NCBI GenBank assembly: GCA_017404065.1
Contig: JAFRDB010000075.1
Location: 1-42,029, forward strand
Direction of reading: 5' to 3'
From: Clostridia bacterium
Lineage (GTDB): Bacteria > Bacillota > Clostridia > UBA1381
Length of the DNA: 42,029 bases
A program made the position numbers and the translations under genes. The first letter of the stretch is position 1. The number at the start of each line of letters is the position of its first letter. This document shows positions 33,232 through 40,839 of the stretch, piece by piece. Under the pieces are notes generated by a model. It was given only the letters and a program-made list of their open reading frames with translations, searched no databases and was not told the origin of the DNA.

Positions 33232-34364
33232 GACATCATTTATACAATCCCGGCTATAAATTCTATAAGGAGCCGGAGGAGTTTGATAAATATACGCCGC
33301 GCGACATGTTGCAATATTGCCTGGGCGCGACGATGTATATGCCCGGCACAAAGGATTTTGCGCAGGCGATAATAGATAAGAAATATCCCGGCCTTACCTC
33401 TATGGTAATGTGCTTTGAGGACGCGTGCAAGGAGGAGGACGTTCCGGCGGCGGAGATAAACTCTATACAGCTCCTTGACGTGATAAGCGGGAAGATAGAG
33501 AGCGGCGAGCTTACTTATGCGGACATTCCGCTGATATTCTTCCGTGTGCGCTCGGTGAAGCAGTTCAGGCATTTTTCGGAGATGCTCGAGCCCCGTCACG
33601 TTAAAGTGATAGCCGGTATCAACTTCCCGAAGTTCAACGGCGACAACGCGGAAGCGTACTATTCACATTTAAAATATCTCAACGAGAAATTCGGCGAGAT
33701 CATCTACGGTATGCCCATCTTAGAGGACAGCAAGATAGCGTTCAAGGAAACGCGGATGGAGGAGCTTTTGGCCGTTAAGCGCGTGCTTGATAAGTACAGA
33801 GAGCTTGTTCTGAACGTGCGCGTGGGCGGGACGGATTTCTCGTCCTGCTTCGGAGTAAGGCGCGGCATAAATTATACCATATACGACATTATGACAGTCC
33901 GCGACTGCCTTATGGATATATTAAACGTATTCACAAGACTGAACGATTATACGGTGTCGGGGCCGGTATGGGAGTATTTCAGAGCGAATAAGAACATGAA
34001 ATTCAGCACCGATCTGCCGAAATACAATTTGCAGGATACATTATTAAAGCGCAAGGCGATAGTAAACGACGCCGTTGACGGGCTTATGCGCGAGCTGATA
34101 CTCGATCAGGCAAACGGGTTTATGGGCAAGACCTGTATCCACCCGACGCATCTGAACTTCATCAACGGTATGCTTGCCGTCACGCGCGAGGAATATGAGG
34201 ACGCGTATCAGATAATGCACACCTCCGGCGGCGTGATAAAAGGCTCAAAGGGCATGAACGAGATAGGTCCGCACAGACGCTGGGCGGAAAAGATAATGAT
34301 GCGTTCAAGAGCTTACGGAGTAATAGAGAGCGAAAACAGCTATTTTGAATTGTTTGGAGTATAA
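33228..34364 (+). CDS. HpcH/HpaI (CitE-like) C-C bond lyase/aldolase
   Basis: A 378-residue TIM-barrel protein related to citrate-lyase beta and HpcH aldolases, or to the C-C bond lyases of Ter-linked metabolite clusters. Family positions can be traced: MVMCFEDACKEED (canonical LEDA), FFRVRS (substrate Arg), YGMPILEDSK (metal Glu), NVRVGGTDFSSCFGVRRGI (metal Asp) and GKTCIHPTHLNFIN (HP near the end). It would split or join a small oxo/hydroxy acid with a metal-enolate. No CoA-transferase or citrate lyase alpha/gamma genes are present, so it likely acts on a free acid or an aldehyde. Coupled to the upstream ATP-grasp gene. Confidence 0.82.
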   Translation: MRHHLYNPGYKFYKEPEEFDKYTPRDMLQYCLGATMYMPGTKDFAQAIIDKKYPGLTSMVMCFEDACKEEDVPAAEINSIQLLDVISGKIESGELTYADIPLIFFRVRSVKQFRHFSEMLEPRHVKVIAGINFPKFNGDNAEAYYSHLKYLNEKFGEIIYGMPILEDSKIAFKETRMEELLAVKRVLDKYRELVLNVRVGGTDFSSCFGVRRGINYTIYDIMTVRDCLMDILNVFTRLNDYTVSGPVWEYFRANKNMKFSTDLPKYNLQDTLLKRKAIVNDAVDGLMRELILDQANGFMGKTCIHPTHLNFINGMLAVTREEYEDAYQIMHTSGGVIKGSKGMNEIGPHRRWAEKIMMRSRAYGVIESENSYFELFGV

Positions 34365-34367
34365 ACA

Positions 34368-35369
34368 ATGGGATCGGTCGTCAAGAAAAGCGGGTATAAT
34401 TACTGTCTGGATTTTATAAAGGGGATCGCCTGTATATGTGTTGTATTTATGCATTGTGAGTTTCCGGGAATTATGGGGACGGCAATACAGTCAATATCAA
34501 GGTTTTGCGTTCCGTTTTTCTTTATGGTATCCGGCTATTTCTGTTATTACGAGGATAAGACAAGGGCAAAGAGTACATGGCTGAAGATAAAGCATATTCT
34601 GATGATCACAGCAGTTGCTTCTTTATTTTATGCAATAACAGCGGTCATAACTGCCAAGATAACGGGAAAGACACTGAATGTAAGCATAAATCAGATATTA
34701 TACTGGTTAGTGTTCAATAACCCAAGTATAATAGTCAGTCAGCTATGGTTTCTGTTTGCGCTGATCTATGTGTATATAATGTACGCTGTAGTAGAAAGAT
34801 TTAATCTTTACAGGCTTGCATATATAATGATACCGATACTATTGCTTATATATACAGTAATGGCGCAGGGAGCGCATTTAGCAGGAGTAAGTATTCCCAA
34901 TATGTATTACAGAAATTTCCTGATAGAGGGATTTCCTCTGTTCATGCTGGGGCATTGGATACATAGGAATAAGGATAGGCTTGATATCAGCAATAAAACT
35001 CTTATTGTTGTCATAGCGGCAAGCACATTGTTATGTGTGGCCGAAAGGTTTATTCTCGGAAGGGATTTTGGCGTTAATATATGCAGTTTTCCGCAGGTGA
35101 CAGCGTTATTCCTTTATGCTGTCAATAATCCGGAAAAGCATGAAGGAGCAGTGCAAAGATTGGGCAAGGACTGCTCAATGCTCGTATATATACTTCACCC
35201 GTTTGTTTGGCATTCGTTTGAGGGCATATACAGCAAAGTCGGTATTGGTGAAAATACAGCAGCGTTATATATCATGCCGATAATAGTAGTAATCGTATCA
35301 ATAGGGCTTGCGGTTTTGTGTAATACCGTATCAGCCCATATCAAGAAAGTAAGAGGAAAATATGCTTGA
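34368..35369 (+). CDS. Membrane acyltransferase family 3 (OafA/WecH-like)
   Basis: A 333-residue protein with about ten hydrophobic helices. The N-terminal DFIKGIACICVVFMHCEFPG has the conserved His in the first helix region, and SRFCVPFFFMVSGYF is the second family motif. Such enzymes bring acyl groups, often acetyl or succinyl, across the membrane onto glycans. It sits between the lyase and fumarase-like genes, starting 3 bases after one and overlapping the other by 8, so it shares their transcript. It may add an acyl group related to that pathway; simple O-acetylation is equally possible. Confidence 0.85.
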   Translation: MGSVVKKSGYNYCLDFIKGIACICVVFMHCEFPGIMGTAIQSISRFCVPFFFMVSGYFCYYEDKTRAKSTWLKIKHILMITAVASLFYAITAVITAKITGKTLNVSINQILYWLVFNNPSIIVSQLWFLFALIYVYIMYAVVERFNLYRLAYIMIPILLLIYTVMAQGAHLAGVSIPNMYYRNFLIEGFPLFMLGHWIHRNKDRLDISNKTLIVVIAASTLLCVAERFILGRDFGVNICSFPQVTALFLYAVNNPEKHEGAVQRLGKDCSMLVYILHPFVWHSFEGIYSKVGIGENTAALYIMPIIVVIVSIGLAVLCNTVSAHIKKVRGKYA

Positions 35370-35871
35370 ACTGAAAACACCATTGACCGAGGAAGAAACA
35401 GAAAAGCTTGAAGTCGGTGATATGCTCTATATATCCGGCGATATATTTTGCGGCAGAGACGCGGTATTGCCAAAGATCTGCCAAATGTGCCGTGACGGCT
35501 CGATAAAGACATCGGGGATAGACCTTAAAGGCGGCGTTATCTTCCATACCGCGGTAAGTCCGGCGGGAGTGGGACCGACATCGAGCAATAAGCTTGAAAT
35601 AGAATCAAGCTTCAAAACGCTTTCCGAAAACGGGATAAAGATGCATCTGGGAAAGGGCGCGATAAAGCCCGAAACGGTGCAGGCGTTAAAGGAAAATAAC
35701 GCGGTATTCGCGGTCATTCCGCCGGTAACTGCGCTGCTCGGTGAAAAGACCTTGGAGCAGGCTGTTGTCGCATTCCCGGAGGAGGGCATGGAGGCATTTC
35801 ACAGGCTAAGGGTGGACAAGTACCCGGTGATAATCGCGGCGGCGCACGGAAGGAGCATCTATGATGAATAA
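35362..35871 (+). CDS. Class I fumarase / tartrate dehydratase beta subunit-like
   Basis: A 169-residue fumarase C-terminal-domain protein: LKTPLTEEETEKLEVGDMLYISG at the start, CGRDAVLPK (canonical ARDAAH), GPTSSNKLE (canonical GPTTSxRM), and LGKGAIKPETVQAL. It pairs with the alpha subunit to add or remove water on a hydroxydicarboxylate such as malate, tartrate or citramalate. Several family positions are altered, so the substrate may not be malate. Usually the alpha gene precedes the beta gene; here the order is reversed. AAGAGG precedes ATG 35362. Confidence 0.88.
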   Translation: MLELKTPLTEEETEKLEVGDMLYISGDIFCGRDAVLPKICQMCRDGSIKTSGIDLKGGVIFHTAVSPAGVGPTSSNKLEIESSFKTLSENGIKMHLGKGAIKPETVQALKENNAVFAVIPPVTALLGEKTLEQAVVAFPEEGMEAFHRLRVDKYPVIIAAAHGRSIYDE

Positions 35872-36715
35872 GGAAGAGATCATCAGAAAGGTGAGCCGCG
35901 CACTGGTCGAGGCAGGCTCGACGTTCCGGCAGGATAAAAAGGACGCGTATTCGCGCGCGATAGAAAAAGAAAATAACGAAAGAGCAAAGTGGGTATTGCA
36001 GACGATACTTGACAATGCCGAGGCTGCCGAAAGGAACAGCAGCCCGCTGTGCGACGATTCGGGAATACCTCATGTCATGCTTGAGATAGGCGGCGACAGA
36101 GCCGTGACGGGGAATATGCTCGCCGCGATAAAAGAGGGCATAAAGCAAGGTTTAAGAGCCTTGCCGGGACGGCCTATGGGCATCATGGGCGGCGACAGCG
36201 AGCGGCTGGATCAGTCCGGCGGGCTTGATCCCGATTCTGCGGGCGTTCATCCGGCGCCGATACTGTTGCGGCAGACGGACGAGGATGTTATAAGACTCCA
36301 TATCATGATGTTCGGCGGCGGCCCGGCGATAAGGGCAAAGACCTATAGGGTGTTCCATAAGCATAATACCGATGTGGTAATGAATGAGATAATAAACTGG
36401 GCAAAGGAAAGCACCGCCCAGCTCGGCTGTACGCCGTGTACCCTGGGCGTTGGGATCGGACGTTCGCATTTTGAGGCGGCGTCGATGATGATGCAGGCGC
36501 TTGTAGACGGTGATTATAACGAGCAGAGCGAGCTTGAAAAGCGCATCACCGACGAGGTCAACAAATGTGGTGTCGGCGCGCTGGGACTGCATGGCGACAC
36601 GACCGTGCTTGCGACCTTTATGAAGGTCGGGCCGCAGCGGGCAAGCGGCGTGCGGATAGTATGTATGCGCCCCTGCTGCTGCTTTGAGCCGAGAATAGCG
36701 ACAGTTGAATTATAA
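35861..36715 (+). CDS. Class I fumarase / tartrate dehydratase alpha subunit-like, [4Fe-4S]
   Basis: A 284-residue fumarase N-terminal-domain protein. Cluster ligands are probably the Cys in PLCDDSGIP (canonical CQDTG), one of the two in LGCTPCTLGVGIGR, and one of the Cys in CMRPCCCFEPR. The unusual CCC triplet and CDDSG differ from ordinary fumarases. With the beta subunit it forms an oxygen-sensitive hydro-lyase. It overlaps the beta gene by 11 bases. Two ATGs (35861, 35864) follow AAGGAG; I keep the first. Not likely to be the housekeeping fumarase, given its place in a polysaccharide cluster. Confidence 0.88.
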   Translation: MMNKEEIIRKVSRALVEAGSTFRQDKKDAYSRAIEKENNERAKWVLQTILDNAEAAERNSSPLCDDSGIPHVMLEIGGDRAVTGNMLAAIKEGIKQGLRALPGRPMGIMGGDSERLDQSGGLDPDSAGVHPAPILLRQTDEDVIRLHIMMFGGGPAIRAKTYRVFHKHNTDVVMNEIINWAKESTAQLGCTPCTLGVGIGRSHFEAASMMMQALVDGDYNEQSELEKRITDEVNKCGVGALGLHGDTTVLATFMKVGPQRASGVRIVCMRPCCCFEPRIATVEL

Positions 36716-36788
36716 TATAAAGGAGAAGAACATCAGAGTGATGCTTAATTTATGAAACAGATAAAATTATATGAGGTGAGGAAACTAT

Positions 36789-38216
36789 ATGATTGAGAAA
36801 AAAGGATCAAGCTTTGATAAGGTATTAAATTCTGTTGACATCCTTGTGCTTGCGTTCGGCGCGATGATCGGCTGGGGCTGGGTAGTATCATCCGGCGGCT
36901 GGATACAGAAGGCGGGAACGGTAGGCACTGTCATTGGGTTTATTATCGGCGGTATAATGATCTACTTTGTAGGTCTGACGTATGCCGAGCTTACGGGCGC
37001 GATGCCGAAATGCGGCGGCGAGCATGTATTCAGCTACAAGGCATTCGGAGCGACCGGCTCGTTTATATGCACCTGGGCGATAATACTCAGCTATATCGGT
37101 GTGGCTTGTTTTGAAGCGTGTTCGTTCCCGACGATAATACAGTATATATTCCCCGGATTTATGAAGGGTTATCTGTATACGGTGGCGGGCTTTGATGTAT
37201 ATGCCACATGGCTTATCGTGGCTGTTGCAATGTCGGTACTTATAACCTATGTCAATATAAGAGGTATAAAGGCTGCGGCGATACTGCAAACAATACTGAC
37301 CGTCATAATCGGAGTAGTTGGAATAGTGCTTGCCGCGTCCTCGGCAGTAAACGGAAGCGCGGATAATCTGAGCGAGCATTTTATTATAGGCAGTACACAG
37401 GCGGAGTCGATAAAAAATATCCTGTCGGTAGCTATCGTAGCGCCGTTCTTCCTCTTTGGCTTTGACGTTATACCGCAGGCGGCGGAGGAGATAAAGGTTC
37501 CGATGAAAAAGGTCGGCAGGATAATCATGATGTCGATAATATTTGCGGTCGTGTTCTATGCGATGGTCGTATTTGCGATAGGCTATGCGCTGAATTCAAA
37601 GGAGATAGCCGAATCCGTTAACGGCACCGGTTTGGTTGCGGCGGACGCGATGGCAAAGATGTTTGGCAGCTCTGTTATGGCAAAGGTACTTATAATCGGC
37701 GGAATGTGCGGCATATTGACGAGCTGGAATTCATTTGTTATAGGCGGCAGCCGCGCAATGTTTTCCATGGCGGAGGCGTATATGATACCGCCGTCATTTG
37801 CGAAGCTCCATAAAAAGCATAAAACGCCGGTGAATGCGCTGCTTCTGATAGGTCTCTTGTCGGTTGCGGCTCCGTTCTTCGGGCGGGCTATGCTTGTATG
37901 GATAGCAGACTCGGCAAGTATGGCGTGCTGTACGGCATATTGCTTGGTTTCGATCTCGTTTTTGGTATTAAGGAAGAAGGAGCCGGACATGCCGCGTCCG
38001 TATAAGATAAAGAATTATAAGCTCATAGGCATACTTGCAAGCGTGCTTTCGGGCGGCATGGTGCTGCTCTATATAATCCCCGGTTCGGGCTGCACGCTGA
38101 CTTCGCAGGAGTGGGTGATCACGGCTGGCGGAACGCTGTTGGGCATAATTTTCTACATAGCGTGCAAGACAAAGTATAAAGATCGGTTCGGAAGCATTCG
38201 GGAAACGACAGACTGA
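36789..38216 (+). CDS. APC-superfamily amino acid permease
   Basis: A 475-residue transporter with about 12 helices. The substrate-site loop of helix 1 reads LAFGAMIGWGWVVSSGGWI, a variant of the usual GxGIGSG. Helix 3 and 6 regions (GLTYAELTGAMPKCGGEHVF, PFFLFGFDVIPQAAEEIK) are typical. It should import an amino acid or a related acid or amine with protons. Being last in the run of acid enzymes, it may supply their substrate. GAGGTGAGG lies 7 bases before ATG 36789. A 73-base gap with a spare AAAGGAG separates it from the fumarase genes. Confidence 0.9.
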   Translation: MIEKKGSSFDKVLNSVDILVLAFGAMIGWGWVVSSGGWIQKAGTVGTVIGFIIGGIMIYFVGLTYAELTGAMPKCGGEHVFSYKAFGATGSFICTWAIILSYIGVACFEACSFPTIIQYIFPGFMKGYLYTVAGFDVYATWLIVAVAMSVLITYVNIRGIKAAAILQTILTVIIGVVGIVLAASSAVNGSADNLSEHFIIGSTQAESIKNILSVAIVAPFFLFGFDVIPQAAEEIKVPMKKVGRIIMMSIIFAVVFYAMVVFAIGYALNSKEIAESVNGTGLVAADAMAKMFGSSVMAKVLIIGGMCGILTSWNSFVIGGSRAMFSMAEAYMIPPSFAKLHKKHKTPVNALLLIGLLSVAAPFFGRAMLVWIADSASMACCTAYCLVSISFLVLRKKEPDMPRPYKIKNYKLIGILASVLSGGMVLLYIIPGSGCTLTSQEWVITAGGTLLGIIFYIACKTKYKDRFGSIRETTD

Positions 38217-38272
38217 TCGGCGGCGGGCTTTGGTAAATAAAAGAGGAGCAGACCGCAAGGTCCGCTCCGGGC
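38214..38272 (+). repeat. Hairpin repeat, copy 1, bordering the first DinJ-YafQ cassette
   Basis: GATCGGCGGCGGGCTTTGG and TAAATAA are followed by a hairpin GGAGCAGACC-GCAA-GGTCCGCTCC with a GNRA-type loop and one A-C mismatch. A near-identical copy lies at 39012-39068. It starts at the permease stop codon. The stretch 38273-38382 holds short inverted repeats but no gene that I can support. Confidence 0.75.
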
Positions 38273-38382
38273 AATGTTGTCGTACTAACGTATGTTTACG
38301 ATAACTCGGCTGACACTGCTCACGGTGGCTGACGAGTCCTATTTGCATGAGCTGACGGCATTGCTACGCAGGGTGAACGGCA

Positions 38383-38658
38383 TCATAATGTCTCTTCATG
38401 CGTGCCGGTGTCGATGAGGGTAAGCGTCAGGCTATCGTTTTCAATGGTATATACAAGCAGCCAATTATCGTTAAGGTGACATTCACGCATACCCTTTAGT
38501 TTGCCCTTGAGCCGGTGATCCTTATATTTGGCATCAAGTGGTGAACCTTCTAACAGAGTGTTCACAACCGTTATCATCAGTGAACGGTCAAGCCCGCGTT
38601 TCAGAGCGCGTTTCATCCCTTTTTTGAAACGGGAGGTCAGGATCAATGAGTATTTCAT
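38383..38658 (-). CDS. YafQ-family mRNA interferase toxin (first pair)
   Basis: A 91-residue RelE/YafQ-fold toxin with TSRFKKGMKRALKRG, DHRLKGKLKGMRECH and TGTHEE. His48, His61 and His87 match the catalytic histidines of E. coli YafQ (50, 63, 87). The aspartate four residues after the second His in YafQ is Asn65 here (HLNDNW against HxxxDW), so activity may be reduced. Such toxins cut mRNA on the ribosome. Its start overlaps the antitoxin stop by 4 bases; the pair is co-transcribed from 38977. Confidence 0.88.
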   Translation of the reverse strand: MKYSLILTSRFKKGMKRALKRGLDRSLMITVVNTLLEGSPLDAKYKDHRLKGKLKGMRECHLNDNWLLVYTIENDSLTLTLIDTGTHEETL

Positions 38659-38927
38659 AATCCCATATCCTCCAATGCTTCTTCAAAGGATGAATATCGT
38701 TTGGTATTAGGGTCACGGCTGAGCTTTTTAGCTTCCGCAAATGATTCAAGCAGCTCCTGCTCGCGTGACGGTACAGTCACGCTGAAGGGTAATCCGTTCC
38801 TAAGAATGAGCTGATGCAAAAACATATTGACAGCGGTGGACATATCAAGTCCGAGCTCCTTTAAAAGCTCGGATGCCTCGGCTTTGACATCCTTGTCAAT
38901 TCTGATGGTAGTTGGTATTGTAGCCAT
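38655..38927 (-). CDS. RelB/DinJ-family antitoxin (first pair)
   Basis: A 90-residue antitoxin with the ribbon-helix-helix start TTIRIDKDVKAEASELLKELG, then MSTAVNMFLHQLILRNGLPF and an acidic C-terminus that neutralises the toxin. AAAGGAGATG precedes ATG 38927. It probably represses the promoter at 38949-38977 with the toxin. Confidence 0.92.
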   Translation of the reverse strand: MATIPTTIRIDKDVKAEASELLKELGLDMSTAVNMFLHQLILRNGLPFSVTVPSREQELLESFAEAKKLSRDPNTKRYSSFEEALEDMGL

Positions 38928-38948
38928 ATAATCATCTCCTTTATGATT

Positions 38949-38977
38949 ATTATACTACAAATAACACACAATGTCAA
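38949..38977 (-). promoter_or_regulatory. Promoter of the first DinJ-YafQ pair
   Basis: Minus-strand TTGACA (38972-38977), 17-base spacer, TATAAT (38949-38954). AT-rich palindromic sequence around the -10 could be the operator. Confidence 0.75.
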
Positions 38978-38990
38978 CTGAAAAATAATA

Positions 38991-39015
38991 GAAAGGCAAT
39001 AATATAAACAAGATC
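38991..39015. repeat. 25-base direct repeat, left copy (partner at 39714-39738)
   Basis: GAAAGGCAATAATATAAACA then AGATC, identical to 39714-39738 except for one base that turns the aminotransferase start ATG into ATA. The two copies bracket the second DinJ-YafQ cassette. Similarity continues a little to the left, with a short gap. Confidence 0.8.
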
Positions 39016-39068
39016 GGCGGCGGGCTTTGGTAAATAAGAGCGGAGCAGACCGCAAGGTCCGCTCCGGG
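39012..39068 (+). repeat. Hairpin repeat, copy 2, bordering the second DinJ-YafQ cassette
   Basis: Same sequence as 38214-38272 with only a few changes, including the GGAGCAGACC-GCAA-GGTCCGCTCC hairpin. It lies just downstream of the second yafQ, as copy 1 lies downstream of the first. Confidence 0.75.
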
Positions 39069-39075
39069 TGAAAAG

Positions 39076-39357
39076 TCACTTCTTAAAAAGACTGCTATGT
39101 GTTCCGGTACGCTGCAGGGAAAGGACTAAAATATCCTTTTTTATGCAATATATCAGAACCCAATCGTTTTCTATGTGGCATTCGCGATAGCCGCTCCAAT
39201 TTCCGGTGAGTCTGTGATCGTCATTATGCTCGGGGAGTGGCTTCCCGGATGCAAGCGTTCTGATGATGTCATCAAGCAATTCAATGTTTTTGTTTTGCCT
39301 CATCGCGAGCTTGTAATCCTTCTTGAATCTTGAAGTCCATATAACTTTCAGGTTCAT
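39076..39357 (-). CDS. YafQ-family mRNA interferase toxin (second pair)
   Basis: A 93-residue YafQ toxin with TSRFKKDYKLAMRQ, DHRLTGNWSGYRECH and RTGTHSSLF. The full catalytic set is present: His48, His61, Asp65 and His87. It is closer to E. coli YafQ than the first copy. Overlaps the antitoxin stop by four bases. Predicted to cleave translated mRNA when the antitoxin is degraded. Confidence 0.93.
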   Translation of the reverse strand: MNLKVIWTSRFKKDYKLAMRQNKNIELLDDIIRTLASGKPLPEHNDDHRLTGNWSGYRECHIENDWVLIYCIKKDILVLSLQRTGTHSSLFKK

Positions 39358-39626
39358 GATTTCAGCTCCCGTAATGCATCCTCAACGTTGTATGTTTTGA
39401 GATCCGGATCGGACAACATACGCTCGCTTTCAAGCATAGCCGCAATGGTTTCCTCGTTCGGTGTATTGAGAGTTATTTTGAACGGGATACAACCCTCACG
39501 CACGGATTGACGCAAAAATATGTTGAATGCGGTGGTCATTGTCATTCCCAGACGTGAAAACAGTATATCAGCCTGGGATTTGAGGTCGCTATCGATGCGA
39601 AAGCTGACATTAGATACATTTGCCAT
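39354..39626 (-). CDS. RelB/DinJ-family antitoxin (second pair)
   Basis: A 90-residue antitoxin with VSFRIDSDLKSQADILFSRLG and MTTAFNIFLRQSVREGCIPF. It shares the fold with the first antitoxin but much of its sequence differs, so cross-neutralisation is doubtful. I chose ATG 39626, after AAGGAGTGATC, over an upstream GTG at 39635. Confidence 0.92.
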   Translation of the reverse strand: MANVSNVSFRIDSDLKSQADILFSRLGMTMTTAFNIFLRQSVREGCIPFKITLNTPNEETIAAMLESERMLSDPDLKTYNVEDALRELKS

Positions 39627-39656
39627 AGTGATCACTCCTTATATTAGTATAATATG

Positions 39657-39685
39657 ATTATAGCACTTTAAAACGCTATTGTCAA
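39657..39685 (-). promoter_or_regulatory. Promoter of the second DinJ-YafQ pair
   Basis: Minus-strand TTGACA (39680-39685), 17-base spacer, TATAAT (39657-39662), with overlapping palindromic AT-rich sequence downstream (39639-39662). Confidence 0.75.
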
Positions 39686-39726
39686 GCAAATAAAACGCAA
39701 AATAATATGCAATGAAAGGCAATAAT

Positions 39727-40839
39727 ATGAACAAGATCAATGTAACGCGCTCCTCGATGCCGAGCTTTGAGGAGTATATGGAAGAAATACGCGAACTGTG
39801 GGAAAGCCGATGGCTCACCAATATGGGCGTAAAGCACAACGAACTTCAGGACAGACTGTGTGAGTATTTGTCTGCCCCCAATGTATCGCTCTTTACCAAC
39901 GGGCATCTTGCGCTTGAGGCGGCTATTGCCGTTATGGGGCTTACGGGCGAGGTCATAACCACACCGTTCACCTTTGCCTCAACAACGCAGGCTATCGTAA
40001 GAAACGGCTTGACGCCGGTGTTCTGTGATATTGATCCTGATACGTTTACCATAGATGTAAATAAGATAGAGGAGCTTATTACCGACAAGACCTCGGCGAT
40101 AATTCCCGTCCATGTCTACGGCAACGTATGCGATGTTTATAAAATAGAGGAGATCGCAAAAAAGCATGATCTTAAGGTCATATATGACGCGGCGCACGTA
40201 TTCGGCGTAAGAGTGGGTGGGCGCGGGATAGGCTCATTCGGTGACGCGTCCATGTTCAGCTTTCATGCGACAAAGGTATTCAATACCATTGAGGGCGGAT
40301 GCGTTACGTATGCGGATGAGAGCCTGACGGAAAGGCTCAAAATACAAAAGAATTTCGGTATGCTGCCCGGCGGAGAGATATTCCCGGAGGTAGCGGGAAA
40401 TGCTAAAATGAACGAATTTCAGGCGGCTATGGGCTTGTGTAATCTCCGCCATGTTGACGGCGAGATAGAAAAACGCAAGGCGGTCGTTATGCGATATATT
40501 GAAAGACTTGGCGGCGTGCCTGGAATAAAGACATGGCAGCCGCAGGCGGGAGTAAAGCATAATTATGCGTATTTCCCGGTGCTGTTTGATAAAGAGGTGT
40601 TCGGAAAGAGCCGTGATGAGGTTGCGGCGGAGCTTAAGGACGAAGGGATACTTGCAAGAAAGTATTTCTATCCGATAACGAATACCTTTGACTGCTACAA
40701 GGGCAGATTTGAGCTTCAGGAAACGCCGATAGCGTTAAAGGCATCAAAAGAGGTGCTGACGCTGCCGCTGTATGCGGATCTTGCGCTTGATGATGTGGAT
40801 CGGATTTGCGATATTGTTTTGAGCGGTGCGGAGAAATGA
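39727..40839 (+). CDS. DegT/DnrJ/EryC1/StrS-family sugar aminotransferase
   Basis: A 370-residue PLP enzyme with NGHLALEAAIAVMG, TTPFTFASTTQAIVRNG, YDAAHVFGV and the PLP-lysine motif SFHATKVFNTIEGG (Lys183). It adds an amino group to a nucleotide-linked keto sugar. The FHATKVFNTIEGG form is common among enzymes acting on 4-keto-6-deoxy sugars, so its substrate may be the RfbB product or that of the CapD-like dehydratase. I chose ATG 39727; an ATG at 39712 is in frame but AAAGG follows it. The toxin-antitoxin cassettes have been placed directly at its 5' end, and no promoter of its own is clear. Confidence 0.9.
   Translation: MNKINVTRSSMPSFEEYMEEIRELWESRWLTNMGVKHNELQDRLCEYLSAPNVSLFTNGHLALEAAIAVMGLTGEVITTPFTFASTTQAIVRNGLTPVFCDIDPDTFTIDVNKIEELITDKTSAIIPVHVYGNVCDVYKIEEIAKKHDLKVIYDAAHVFGVRVGGRGIGSFGDASMFSFHATKVFNTIEGGCVTYADESLTERLKIQKNFGMLPGGEIFPEVAGNAKMNEFQAAMGLCNLRHVDGEIEKRKAVVMRYIERLGGVPGIKTWQPQAGVKHNYAYFPVLFDKEVFGKSRDEVAAELKDEGILARKYFYPITNTFDCYKGRFELQETPIALKASKEVLTLPLYADLALDDVDRICDIVLSGAEK

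Noticed and set aside
34368..35369. Integral membrane O-antigen polymerase as identity of this protein
   Set aside because: The N-terminal DFIKG...H motif and the length fit acyltransferase family 3 much better.
28414..36715. Complete methylcitrate or citrate-lyase pathway
   Set aside because: No methylcitrate synthase, methylisocitrate lyase, CoA-transferase or citrate lyase alpha/gamma gene is present, so the PrpD-like and CitE-like genes cannot be assigned to those pathways.
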